From NCBI RefSeq assembly GCF_014649735.1, contig NZ_BMTP01000010.1, positions 1 through 64,000 on the forward strand: 64,000 bases of DNA, read 5' to 3'. The position numbers were made by a program, and so were the translations under genes. Shown one piece after another: positions 24,648-33,706 of this stretch; position 1 is the first letter of the stretch, and each line of letters starts with the position of its first letter. The notes beneath the pieces are model-generated. The model saw nothing but the letters and a program-made list of their open reading frames with translations. It was not told the origin of the DNA and made no database searches. Origin of the DNA: Streptomyces lavendofoliae. Lineage in GTDB: Bacteria > Actinomycetota > Actinomycetes > Streptomycetales > Streptomycetaceae.

Positions 24648-25844
24648 CTACCCGCGCGTCGACGGGAAGCGGGGGCCGGTCGCGTCGGAGCCGTACCAGT
24701 CCAGGCACAGCACGGTGGCGTCGTCCGGCAGGCGGTCCCGGCAGGCCGTGCGCACCGAGCCGACCAGGGCGGCGACCGTCTCGCGTGGGTGGAGACGCCG
24801 GGTGTCGTGGATGAGGGCCGGCAGGTCCACCCCGGCTGCCGCACGGTCCTGCATACCGTCGGTCAGCATGATCAGCCGGTCACCGGGCCGCAGGTCCAGC
24901 CCCTGCACCCGGTACGGTCTGGGGGACGGTACCCCGAAGGGCAGGTTGGCCACCAGGGTGAGTTCCTCCACCCGGCCGCCCCGCAGCCGGAACGGCCGGG
25001 GGTGGCCGGCGTTCACCAGCCGCACCGTGCCGTTGTCGAGGCCGATGCGGAGCAACTGCCCGGTGGCGATGCCGCAGTCGTGCTCCACCAGCGCCCGGTG
25101 CGCCCGGTCGGCCTGCTCCACGATGTCGCAGCCCGCCCGTCGGGCGCCCCTCAGCGCCCCGACCAGCAGGGTGGCCAGCAGGGCCGACTTGGTGTCGTGG
25201 CCCATCGCGTCGGTTATCGACAGGTGCAGCGTGTCCCGGTCCAGCGCGTAGTCGTAGGTGTCCCCGCCGATGTCGTCGGCCGGCACCAGCCCGCCGGCCA
25301 CGGAGAACTGCGTCGCCTCGCAACAGGACGCCGACGGGAGCAGGTTGTGCTGGATCTCCGCGGCCAGGCTGGTGGGCGTCGTCCGGCGCCCGCAGTGGTA
25401 CAGGTCGGTGAACCGCCGGTCGGTGACGATGATGTACGCCAGCGCCCGCGCCGCCTCGCGCACCTGCCGCAGCACGCTCTCGTCCGTGTCGGGCAGCGTC
25501 ATCTCCAGTACGCCGATGCAGTCGCCCCTGTTGGTGACGGGCGCGACGACCCGCCGGGCGCCGTCGTCCCCCGGCTCCACGTGCAGGCGCTGGGTCAGCA
25601 GGACCTTCTCGTACACACTGCCGCGCAGGCCGATGCGGGTGATGCCCTCCGCCTCGGCCTCCACGCCGTCGGCGATGGCCAGCCGCACCAGCGTCTCCCC
25701 GACCAGGTCCGCGAACAGGAACGAGACGCACACCGCGTGGAAGCGCTTCTGCAGATGACGGGCGACCACGTCGACGGAGTCCACCGGGGACGCGCTCGCC
25801 GCCTCGGCCAGCACGTCCCCCAGTCTCAACGCTTCACCGTCCAC
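24648..25844 (-). CDS. GAF-SpoIIE (PP2C) serine phosphatase
   Basis: The 398-residue protein has a GAF-like sensor at about 25-165 and a SpoIIE/RsbU PP2C domain at about 185-385, with metal-binding DDIGGDTYDY, DAMGHDTKSA, NAGHPRPF and LTDGMQDR. Such phosphatases dephosphorylate anti-anti-sigma factors and so release sigma factors. Here the GAF region includes CIGVLEMTLPD. The gene is next to a decarboxylase and close to a second phosphatase, suggesting one stress-signalling locus. No STAS or kinase partner is in the window. Confidence 0.88.
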   Translation of the reverse strand: MDGEALRLGDVLAEAASASPVDSVDVVARHLQKRFHAVCVSFLFADLVGETLVRLAIADGVEAEAEGITRIGLRGSVYEKVLLTQRLHVEPGDDGARRVVAPVTNRGDCIGVLEMTLPDTDESVLRQVREAARALAYIIVTDRRFTDLYHCGRRTTPTSLAAEIQHNLLPSASCCEATQFSVAGGLVPADDIGGDTYDYALDRDTLHLSITDAMGHDTKSALLATLLVGALRGARRAGCDIVEQADRAHRALVEHDCGIATGQLLRIGLDNGTVRLVNAGHPRPFRLRGGRVEELTLVANLPFGVPSPRPYRVQGLDLRPGDRLIMLTDGMQDRAAAGVDLPALIHDTRRLHPRETVAALVGSVRTACRDRLPDDATVLCLDWYGSDATGPRFPSTRG

Positions 25845-26014
25845 AGCAGCCTCCCTTCGCTGCCGCTACTTCTTCCCTCCGGCGTCCCGTTCTCACCCGC
25901 CGGTCGACGGGCCGCGAGGGCCCCCGGCCAACGGCTCCGAGGGTGCGTCCGCTCCGTATGCCGTGGGCGGGCCCGTCGCGGCCGGCGCCCGCCCCACGGC
26001 CGGAGCGCTTCCCG

Positions 26015-28351
26015 TCAGCCCTCCGGCAGACGCACGCACTCGATCAGATAGTCACCCGTGGCGGGGTCGACGGTGACCCCGTGGGCCTCACTGTGGAAGC
26101 CGGGGAAGGCCCGGTCGAACGCCTCCAGCGCGCCCAGGTAGCGCAGCAGCGGACCCTCCGGCGCACCGGTGGACTCCCCGGGCATCAGGACCGGGATGCC
26201 CGGCGGGGTGACCGTGACCATCGCGGCGGCGACCCGCCCGGACGCCTCGCTCAGCCGCAGCCGTTCCGTACCGCCCCGGATCAGCTGCTGGTAGCAGCGC
26301 TGGGGCGGCGCGACCGGCTCGGGCAGCTGCTGGAAGGCGGTGTCCAGCGCGGTGATCAGCTGGGCGCCGGTGAGGTGCTCGTGCATGTCCTGGCACAGCT
26401 GGCGCAGCGTCGTGCCGGCGTACCGGCGGGGATACTGCTCGACCAGGTCGGGCAGCACCCGGTCGAGCGGGGTGTCCGTGTCGTAGAGGGCCTTGAAGTC
26501 CATCAGGGCGTCCATGAGCGTGCCCCACTTGCCCTTGGTGATGCCCATGGAGAACAACACCAGCGTGGTGTAGCTGTCCGTCTTCTCCACCACGATGCCC
26601 CGGGTGGCCAGGTACGCCGTCAGAACGCGGGCCGGGATGCCCCACGCCGAGGTCTCCCCGGTCGCGGTCACGCCCGGACAGGTCAGCGTCACCTTGATCG
26701 GGTCGAGCATGCAGTAACCCTCGCTCAGGTCCCGGAAGCCGTGCCAGCGCGCACCGGGCTCCAGGTGCCAGCAGCGCGGTTCGTCGCGCAGCAGCGCCGC
26801 CGGGGCGTCGGCGAACGGGACGCTCTCGCCGGTGGCCGGATCGGTCACGGTCTCGGGCTGCCACACCCCGAAGAACCACCCGGGCCGGTCCCCGGCCCCG
26901 GCGATGCGCCGCGCCGTGCGCACGACCGCCTGCCGGAAGCGGATGGCCTCGGTCACCGCCTCGTCGATCAGCCACTGACCCTGCGGGCCGTCCATCATGG
27001 CGGTCGCCACGTCGAGCGAGGCGATCGCCGGGTACAGGGGGGAGGTGGTGCCGTGCATCATGAACGTCTCGTTGAACCGCTCGTGCGCGACGGGGGCCCG
27101 GGGTGCCGACTTCACGTGGACCATCGCCGTCTGCGACAGGGCGGCCAGCAGTTTGTGGGTGGACTGCGTGGAGAAGACGGTGGGCCGCTCGGGCCCGGCG
27201 AAGGTGTCCGGGCCCACGGCCATCCCGTAGCGCCCCGCGTACAGGGGGTGGAAGCGGGCGTAGGCGAACCACGCCTCGTCGAAGTGCAGGCGGGGCGTGC
27301 TCGGGGCGAGGGCGCGGGCGGTGGCGACGGTGTCGTAGCACAGCCCGTCGTACGTCGAGTTGGTCAGCACCGCGTACTGTGCCTCGCGCGAGACCGCCCC
27401 GGCGGTCAGCGGGTTGGCGCCGATCCGGCCGGCGACCGCCCCGGCGTCGGTCTCCGTCGGCGGCAGCGGCCCGGCCAGGCCGTAACCGTTGCGGGTCGGC
27501 ACCAGGTACACCGGGCGCGCCCCGGAGATCACCAGGCCGTGCAGGACGGACTTGTGACAATTGCGGTCCACCAGGGCGATCTCGTCGGCGGTGACGCTGT
27601 AGTGCCCCACCATCCGGTCGGCGGTGGAGTCGCCGTGCAGGACGAAATAGGTGCGGTCCGCGCCGAACACACGGGCCGCGTTGCGTTCCGCCTCGCCGAT
27701 CGGGCCGTTGTGCTCGAAGAGCGAACCCAGCTCCCCGACCGAGATCGACAGGTCGCTGCGGAACAGCCGCTCGCCGAAGTAGTCGAAGAAGGCCCGCCCC
27801 GTGGCCGACTTCAGGAACGCGACACCACCCGAGTGCGCGGGCGTGTGCCACGAGTACTGGTGCGCGTCGTCGAACCGGCGCAGCGCCTTGAAGAACGGCG
27901 GCAGGATGTCCTGGTGGTACGCGCGGGCGGCGGTGACGACCCGGCCGGCGATGAAGGCGGCGGTGTCCTCCAGGGGCCAGATGTACCCGACCACCGCCTC
28001 GGACACCCACAGTGGCAGCCGCTCCAGGTCCTGGTCGGCATCCTCCGCCATCAGCAGGAAGACCGGCAGGTTCTTGAACCGCCGTCCGATCCGGCGCAGG
28101 ACCTCGGCCCCACCGCCCTCCTCCCCGGAGGGGGCGGTACCGTCACCGCCCGGCAGGTCCCAGGCGACGACGGCCGCCGCGAGGCCCGACTCGGTGCGGA
28201 GGGTCGCACACGCCTCCCGCACGCTCGCGGCCCACCGCGGCTCCAGCCCCTCGTTCTCCAGCTCCTTGCCGATGCGGCGGAGCTGCTCCGTGCCGACACC
28301 ACCGCCCAGGGGGTTCTCCCGCAGTGCCAGCAGCACTGTGCCGTTCGCCAT
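26015..28351 (-). CDS. Orn/Lys/Arg decarboxylase (PLP, fold type I)
   Basis: The 778-residue protein has a receiver-like N-terminal wing (1-140), the PLP core with DRNCHKSVLHGLVISGARPVY cut here as DRNCHKSVLH, FDEAWFAYARFHPLY, and the Schiff-base Lys in STQSTHKLL, and a C-terminal domain. The length fits the inducible lysine/arginine/ornithine decarboxylases that make polyamines and consume protons. The exact amino acid cannot be set by eye. The ATG at 28351 has GGAAGG upstream. Flanking SpoIIE phosphatases suggest a stress role such as acid or envelope stress; there is no antiporter gene next to it. Confidence 0.88.
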   Translation of the reverse strand: MANGTVLLALRENPLGGGVGTEQLRRIGKELENEGLEPRWAASVREACATLRTESGLAAAVVAWDLPGGDGTAPSGEEGGGAEVLRRIGRRFKNLPVFLLMAEDADQDLERLPLWVSEAVVGYIWPLEDTAAFIAGRVVTAARAYHQDILPPFFKALRRFDDAHQYSWHTPAHSGGVAFLKSATGRAFFDYFGERLFRSDLSISVGELGSLFEHNGPIGEAERNAARVFGADRTYFVLHGDSTADRMVGHYSVTADEIALVDRNCHKSVLHGLVISGARPVYLVPTRNGYGLAGPLPPTETDAGAVAGRIGANPLTAGAVSREAQYAVLTNSTYDGLCYDTVATARALAPSTPRLHFDEAWFAYARFHPLYAGRYGMAVGPDTFAGPERPTVFSTQSTHKLLAALSQTAMVHVKSAPRAPVAHERFNETFMMHGTTSPLYPAIASLDVATAMMDGPQGQWLIDEAVTEAIRFRQAVVRTARRIAGAGDRPGWFFGVWQPETVTDPATGESVPFADAPAALLRDEPRCWHLEPGARWHGFRDLSEGYCMLDPIKVTLTCPGVTATGETSAWGIPARVLTAYLATRGIVVEKTDSYTTLVLFSMGITKGKWGTLMDALMDFKALYDTDTPLDRVLPDLVEQYPRRYAGTTLRQLCQDMHEHLTGAQLITALDTAFQQLPEPVAPPQRCYQQLIRGGTERLRLSEASGRVAAAMVTVTPPGIPVLMPGESTGAPEGPLLRYLGALEAFDRAFPGFHSEAHGVTVDPATGDYLIECVRLPEG

Positions 28352-28498
28352 GCTCCGTCCGCCTTCCGCGATAGGGGGCCCATCGGCCTCGCGGCACAGT
28401 CTCGTGGTCGCGGGCGGCGGAACGTGGATCTTCGCCGGGAGCTTCACCCGCAGGGGGCATCGCACCGCCGACCGGCCCGCGGGGGCCCGGCCGGGCCC

Positions 28499-30079
28499 TC
28501 AGTCCCCGGGGCCGGCCGCCGGCGGGAAGCGCACGATCAGCAGGGCCCGGTCGTCGGGCAGGTCCGAATCGGGCTGCTGGTGCAGGAGCAGGTCGCACGT
28601 GCCGCGGGCGTCCAGGCCGGCGGTCCCGGCCGCCGTCCGGGCGAGGCGGTCCAGCCCTACGTCGAGGCTCTCGCCCCGGCGTTCGATGAGGCCGTCGGTG
28701 TAAAGGACGAGCGTGGCACCGGCCGGGACGGTCAGCTCCTCCTGCGGATAGCGGGTGAACGGCACCGGCCCGAGCGGGGGAGCGAGCGCCGCCTCCAGGT
28801 ATTCGGTGGTGCCGTCGCCGCGCACCAGCAGGGGCGGCGGGTGTCCCGCGCGGGTGTAGCGCAGGGTCCGGGTGCTCCGGTGGAAGGTGGCGTAGCAGGC
28901 GGTGGCCATCAGCCCTTCGTGGTACGTCCCCAGGAAGTCGTTGAGCTCCGCCATCACCGTCGGCAGGTGGTCGCTGTGCCGGCGGGAGATGCTGCGGAGC
29001 ACGGTGTTGATCTGGGCCATGGCCGTGGCCTGCGCGATGCCGTGGCCGGCGACGTCACCGATGGTGAAGCCGACGGTGTCCTCGTCCAGCAGGTGGACGT
29101 CGTACCAGTCGCCGCCCACGTCCACCATGTGCGTGCCGGGGGCGTAACCGCTGGCGATGTCCAGGCCCGGTACCTCGGGCAGGCGCGGCAGCAGACTCCG
29201 CTGGAGCCGTACGGCCAGGCCGTGTTCGTGCTCGAACAGACCGGCACGGCGGACGGCCTGGGCGATCTGCTGGGCGATGGCGGTGGTGTGGTCGGGGTCC
29301 GGTTCGGTGCCGGGCGCGTAGCGCACCACCAGGCTGCCCAGGACCACGCCCTCCGCCTCCAGCGGCACACGCCGGGCGGCCTCCGGCAGCGGGGCCGCCG
29401 GGGAGGCGCCGTGCAGCAGGTCCAGGTCGGTCCAGGACGCGGTCGTGACGGGGAGCGTGTCGGTGGGGGAGAGCGAGGGCACGACCCGGCGGGGGTGCAG
29501 TTCCAGGGTGACGCCCATCGCGTCCAGGGCCTGCGGCGCGCTCTTGTGGACCGCCTCGCACACGTCGGTGAGGTCCGCGCTCGCCGCCAGCGCGGCCGTG
29601 AGCCGGTACAGGCGCTGCATCCGGGCACGGGCCTCGGTCTCGGCGCGCAGCAGTTTGTCCCGCTGCTCGGCGATCGCCCGACGGTAGGCCATCTGCTGGT
29701 TCATCAGGCTGACCCGCTGGCTCAGCGCCACGAAACGGTCGCTCACGTCCAGGCGGTTCAGGTGGAGCTGGACGGCCGGCTCGGGTCCCCGCCACCAGGC
29801 GGCCCGGGCGCCGTGGCACCGCAGCCGCACCGGCCGGCCCTCCCCGTCGCGCACGGTCATCACACCGGGGAGGGGCGATCCGCTGCGCAGCCACTGCTTC
29901 AGCCGCACGGCCACCTCGTCGGCATCGAGCACCAGGTCGAGCAGGTCCGCGCCGGGGACGAGGGTGTCCACCGTCCGGCGCGTCGCCGGGTTGACGGCCA
30001 GGAGCCTGCCGGAAGCGGTGCAGACCACGACGGCGTAGGGCAGGAGTTTCGCCATGGCGCGGAACGCCGCCAGCTCCAT
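28499..30079 (-). CDS. PAS-GAF-SpoIIE phosphatase
   Basis: The 526-residue protein has a PAS-like domain (about 8-110, LLPYAVVVCTASGRLLAVNPATRR), a coiled segment, a GAF-like domain (about 165-290) and a SpoIIE PP2C domain (about 310-520) with VGGDWYDVHLLD, GDVAGHGIAQA, AGHPPPLL and YTDGLIERRG. All catalytic Asp positions are present. The start is the ATG at 30079, one base after the stop of the MetOD1 gene, with AGGGGAG inside that gene's end, so the two are coupled. Function is likely dephosphorylation of an anti-sigma antagonist in response to the MetOD1 or PAS signal. Confidence 0.88.
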   Translation of the reverse strand: MELAAFRAMAKLLPYAVVVCTASGRLLAVNPATRRTVDTLVPGADLLDLVLDADEVAVRLKQWLRSGSPLPGVMTVRDGEGRPVRLRCHGARAAWWRGPEPAVQLHLNRLDVSDRFVALSQRVSLMNQQMAYRRAIAEQRDKLLRAETEARARMQRLYRLTAALAASADLTDVCEAVHKSAPQALDAMGVTLELHPRRVVPSLSPTDTLPVTTASWTDLDLLHGASPAAPLPEAARRVPLEAEGVVLGSLVVRYAPGTEPDPDHTTAIAQQIAQAVRRAGLFEHEHGLAVRLQRSLLPRLPEVPGLDIASGYAPGTHMVDVGGDWYDVHLLDEDTVGFTIGDVAGHGIAQATAMAQINTVLRSISRRHSDHLPTVMAELNDFLGTYHEGLMATACYATFHRSTRTLRYTRAGHPPPLLVRGDGTTEYLEAALAPPLGPVPFTRYPQEELTVPAGATLVLYTDGLIERRGESLDVGLDRLARTAAGTAGLDARGTCDLLLHQQPDSDLPDDRALLIVRFPPAAGPGD

Positions 30080-30080
30080 C

Positions 30081-30695
30081 TCACTCCCCTGATGGGGCGG
30101 ATGGGGCGGTGACGGCCCGGGTGCCGTCGCCGGCGTCCGCATCGGCGTCGGCGTCCGTGACGGCGCCGCCCGGCGCGTGTTCGTCGCCGAAGTACTCGCG
30201 GCCCGGCTCGTCCTCCACGTCGAGGTCGGGGGTGAGGTGCACGACGACCCGGCAGCCGGAGCTGCCGCGGGCGATGGTCTCCTCCAGCTCGACGCGGGCG
30301 TAGCCGAGGTTCTGGGCGGCGATGGTGCCGAAGACGTTCGACGTCATCATGCACATCGAGTCGCGGCCCAGGACCTTCTCGGCGAACGGGCAGCTGCGGC
30401 TGCCCAGGACGATCCGCTCGTCGTCCTGGGAGATCAGGTAGAAGTCGCCGTTGATGCGCTGCTTCAGATCGACCAGGACGTCCGCGACCTGCTCCCGGTC
30501 GAGGCGCGGCAGGCCGAGGGCCGCGGTGTAGGACTCGTTGAGCTGCGAGCCGACCGACTGGCCGACCAGGCTGATGTAGCCGGACGCCTCCTCCAGCCCG
30601 ACCACGGACTCCAGCGAGGTCGCCAGTTCCCGGATGAGGCCGCGCATGAACACGTCACGGTCCAGGGGTACGTCGGCTTCCCTCGCCGGCTTCAC
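30081..30695 (-). CDS. MetOD1 (methanogen output domain 1) sensory protein
   Basis: The 204-residue cytoplasmic protein contains RSCPFAEKVLGRDSMCMMTS followed by NVFGTIAAQNLGYARV, the conserved Cys-containing core of the MetOD1 family. The tail is acidic with repeated AD pairs (about 175-190). The family is found next to or fused with signalling domains and is thought to sense a ligand or redox state. The downstream gene, one base away, is a PAS-GAF-SpoIIE phosphatase, so this is probably its input module. Confidence 0.78.
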   Translation of the reverse strand: MKPAREADVPLDRDVFMRGLIRELATSLESVVGLEEASGYISLVGQSVGSQLNESYTAALGLPRLDREQVADVLVDLKQRINGDFYLISQDDERIVLGSRSCPFAEKVLGRDSMCMMTSNVFGTIAAQNLGYARVELEETIARGSSGCRVVVHLTPDLDVEDEPGREYFGDEHAPGGAVTDADADADAGDGTRAVTAPSAPSGE

Positions 30696-30881
30696 GGCCG
30701 CTCCCTTCCCCGTGGTGGAGCACCGAGCGGTCAGCCGGCGCCTGGGACGACGGCGGAGCGCGACGCCCCACCGGTCCCCTTCCGAGCATAGGGCTCCGCG
30801 CCCCGGGTGCTGAACCCTTGGTTCGGCACCCCTCGTTTCGGGGAAGGGACCAGCGTTACGGCACCTTCCGGCGGCCGCGCG

Positions 30882-32615
30882 TCAGCCGCGTGCCCCGAAC
30901 ACCTGGGTCCACCACGGTCCGCCGGGCCCCTCGTGGGCCCCGAGGCCGATCTCCTTGAACGAGCAGTTGAGGATGTTGGCGCGGTGGCCCGGACTGTTCA
31001 TCCAGGAGTCCATGACGGCTGCGGCGCTCTGCTGCCCCCGGGCTATGTTCTCGCCGTACGTCGACCACTGGTAGCCCGCGGCGGTGATCCTGTCGCCCGG
31101 GCCCTTGCCGTCGGGGCTGGTGTGGTCGAAGTAGTCGCGGGCGGCCATGTCCTCCGAGTGGCGCAGCGCCGCCGTGTCCAGCGTGCCGTTCTGGCTCACC
31201 GGACCGCACCCGTTGCGCGCCCGCTCCTCGTTGACCAGCGCGGTCACCTGCTGGGCGAACGAGCCGGCCGGCGCCTGGGGCCGCTCCGGAAGGGGGGTGG
31301 AACGTTTCCGCGTCGGGGCCGGCTCCGGCGGCGGCTTCGGCTTCGCACGGGTGGGCGTCGGCGTCGGCGACGCCTTCCTCGTCGCCGGGGCGGAGGGCGT
31401 GGGGCTCGCGGAGGCGGACGGTGACGCGGAGGCGGACGGGGTCGTGGCCGGCCGGGTGGGCACGGGCGAGGACGCGAGCGGCGCGCGGGAGGGCTCGGCG
31501 GCGGTCCGGGTACGGACCTTCCCGGCGCCCTCGTCCGGCGTCAGCAACCGGAGTGTGGCCACACCGCCGCCGGCCACCAACAGCGCCGCCGCGGCGGCCG
31601 CCACCCGGCGCTGCCTGCGGCGCCGGGCGTGCCGCTCCCGCCGGCGACCCGCTCCGGGCCCGCCGGCCGTGTGCGCGCCCGGCCGGGAGCGGCCGGCCCT
31701 GGAACCGCCACTTCCGGCACCGCCCGCCCTGTGCCCGTCCACCGCCGGTCCGTACCCGTCGACCGCCGGTCCGGCCACCGCCGGTCCGTCCGTGCCGGAG
31801 GCTCCGGCGAGGGCGAACCCGTCGCCGGCGGCGGGCGCCCATCCCGCCCCCGCTCCGAGGAGCGCGGCGCCCACCGGTACGAGGCCCAGGCCCACCAGCA
31901 GGCCCTCGGCCGGGACCAGACCGGCACCGTGGCCCGAGCAGACCGTGCACTCGCGCGCGTGCCGGGCGATCCGCTTGCGCCACAGCGCCGACGGCAGACC
32001 GTCCCACCCGGCCAGCACATCGTCCAGCAACACGCAGCGGGGGACCGCCGAGAGCGCCCGGACGACGATCCGCGCGGTCTCCAACTGCGCCTTCACCCGC
32101 TGCACCCGCACGGCGGTGTGCTGGGTCGTGAGCTGGAGGGCCTCGGCCACCTCGGCCCGGCTGAGTTCGCCGGCGGCCTCCAGCCACCACAGCGACAACA
32201 GGTCCCGGTCGCCGTCGTCCAGCCACCGGGTGGCCTCGGCGACCTCCCGCCGCTGGCCGGAGAGGCTCAGCCGCAGGATCGTGAGGTCCACGAAGTCGGC
32301 GCCCGGATCGGCCAGGTCGGCCCCGTCGGACGGGGCGCCGGCGAGCGCCGGGTCGAACCGGTGGTCGCGTATCCGGTTCATGGTGATCGCCACCAGCCAG
32401 GAGCGGAACCGGTGCGGGTCCCGCAGCGAGCCGAGGCCGGCGAGCGCCCGGATCATCGTCTCCTGGACGACGTCGTCCACGTCCGCGTGCCCGCTCAGGG
32501 CGCGCCCGACGATGTTGTAGACCAGCGGCAGGTACGCCGAGACCAGCTGGTCCTGCGCCCGCTGGTCCCCGGCCCGCGCCGCCTCGACCAGCCGTACCTC
32601 GTCTGTCTGGCTCAC
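30882..32615 (-). CDS. ECF sigma factor fused to membrane segment and extracellular CAP domain
   Basis: The 577-residue protein has sigma region 2 (about 22-90, VDDVVQETMIRAL) and region 4 (about 120-185), then H219-x3-C223-x2-C226, which looks like the zinc motif of anti-sigma factors. It continues with a Gly/Arg-rich stretch, one membrane helix (about 337-358), a Ser/Thr/Pro linker (370-450) and a CAP/SCP domain (451-577) with H486, E521 and H544. The sigma part faces the cytoplasm and CAP faces outside. The GTG start at 32615 has GAAAGGAG seven bases upstream. The fusion suggests a self-tethered sigma factor that may need release. Confidence 0.85.
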   Translation of the reverse strand: MSQTDEVRLVEAARAGDQRAQDQLVSAYLPLVYNIVGRALSGHADVDDVVQETMIRALAGLGSLRDPHRFRSWLVAITMNRIRDHRFDPALAGAPSDGADLADPGADFVDLTILRLSLSGQRREVAEATRWLDDGDRDLLSLWWLEAAGELSRAEVAEALQLTTQHTAVRVQRVKAQLETARIVVRALSAVPRCVLLDDVLAGWDGLPSALWRKRIARHARECTVCSGHGAGLVPAEGLLVGLGLVPVGAALLGAGAGWAPAAGDGFALAGASGTDGPAVAGPAVDGYGPAVDGHRAGGAGSGGSRAGRSRPGAHTAGGPGAGRRRERHARRRRQRRVAAAAAALLVAGGGVATLRLLTPDEGAGKVRTRTAAEPSRAPLASSPVPTRPATTPSASASPSASASPTPSAPATRKASPTPTPTRAKPKPPPEPAPTRKRSTPLPERPQAPAGSFAQQVTALVNEERARNGCGPVSQNGTLDTAALRHSEDMAARDYFDHTSPDGKGPGDRITAAGYQWSTYGENIARGQQSAAAVMDSWMNSPGHRANILNCSFKEIGLGAHEGPGGPWWTQVFGARG

Positions 32616-32824
32616 CTTTCGGCTCCTTTCTCCCCCGGGCGGCGGTCCGCCCGGCACCTGGGAGACCGGCCGGCGGGCCGGCGATAACGAAAACAGCGGG
32701 GAACGAGGAGAACCCCGGCAACCGGTGTCCCGCCGGTTCCCTCCGGTCCCGCCGGCCCCGCCACCGGGCCGCCCCCTGTTTCCCGTTCCCCTCCCGGGGC
32801 AACGGGGGGAGGGGAGGTGCCGAG

Positions 32825-33625
32825 GTGAGCGTACGCGGCAAGGCAAGGGGCAAGAACGGCAGAACGGTGGTCGAGGTCGCGGGGCGGTGGGGCTTCGCCG
32901 CGCGGGGTGTGATCTTCCTGCTGGTGGGGTTCCTCGCCCTGCGGATCGCCTTCGGTGACCGCGGCGAGCAGGCGGACAAGGGCGGTGCCCTCACGGAGGT
33001 CGCCGCGCGACCGATGGGTTCCGTGCTCCTGTGGCTGCTGGGCGTCGGTCTCGTGGGGATGGCGCTGTGGCAGCTCACCGAGGCCCTGTGGGGGCAGAAG
33101 ACCACGAAGCGGGTGCTGTCGGCCGGCCGGACCGTCTTCTACGCCGTCATGGCCTGGTCGGTCCTGGTCTTCGCCTCGGGTGACCACAGCCGCGGCGGCG
33201 GGGAGAGCGACCGTCAGTCCCACGACATGACGGCACGGGCGCTGGAACTGCCCGCCGGGCAGTGGCTGGTGGCGGCGGCCGGTGCCGCCATCGCGATCAC
33301 CGGCGTCGTCGGTGCCGTGCAGGCGGTCCGCCGCAGCTACCGCAAGCACCTGCGGCTGGGAGAGATGCGCCCGCAGGTCCGCACCGCCGTGGACGTGGCG
33401 GGCGTGGCCGGGGGAGTGGCCCGCGGGCTGGTCTTCATGGTCGCGGGCGGGTTCGCGCTCCGGGCGGCGATCACCTACCGGCCGAGTGAGGCGAAGGGCC
33501 TCGACGACACGATCCGCTCCTTCGCCGACACCCCGGCCGGTCCGTGGCTGCTCGTCGTGGTGGCGCTGGGTCTCGCGCTGTACGGACTCTTCTCCTTCGC
33601 CATGGCGGTGTGGCGCCGGGTGTGA
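32825..33625 (+). CDS. DUF1206 membrane protein
   Basis: The 266-residue protein has six hydrophobic helices in three pairs; each pair begins with a similar ARGVIFLLVGF / AGRTVFYAVMAW / ARGLVFMVAGG segment, the threefold repeat of DUF1206. It sits in the plasma membrane; the biochemical role is unknown. The GTG start has a GGGGAGG site. It diverges from the ECF-CAP gene across 209 bp and could be among its targets. Confidence 0.85.
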   Translation: MSVRGKARGKNGRTVVEVAGRWGFAARGVIFLLVGFLALRIAFGDRGEQADKGGALTEVAARPMGSVLLWLLGVGLVGMALWQLTEALWGQKTTKRVLSAGRTVFYAVMAWSVLVFASGDHSRGGGESDRQSHDMTARALELPAGQWLVAAAGAAIAITGVVGAVQAVRRSYRKHLRLGEMRPQVRTAVDVAGVAGGVARGLVFMVAGGFALRAAITYRPSEAKGLDDTIRSFADTPAGPWLLVVVALGLALYGLFSFAMAVWRRV

Positions 33626-33645
33626 TCCCGGGCCGGAACGCCGCC

Positions 33646-33686
33646 GGCCGTCGCGCGTCCCACCCCTGGAGGGACGCGCGACGGCC
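33646..33686. terminator. Bidirectional terminator, 16-bp perfect stem
   Basis: GGCCGTCGCGCGTCCC at 33646-33661 pairs perfectly with its complement at 33671-33686 around a nine-base loop. It lies between the convergent DUF1206 and subtilase genes and can serve both. Confidence 0.85.
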
Positions 33687-33706
33687 CGGCCGTGGACCGG
33701 CGGTGC

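Noticed and set aside
25943..30112. Forward 1389-codon open frame
   Set aside because: It runs antisense through three well-supported genes and shows no domain; the length is explained by extreme GC at third positions.
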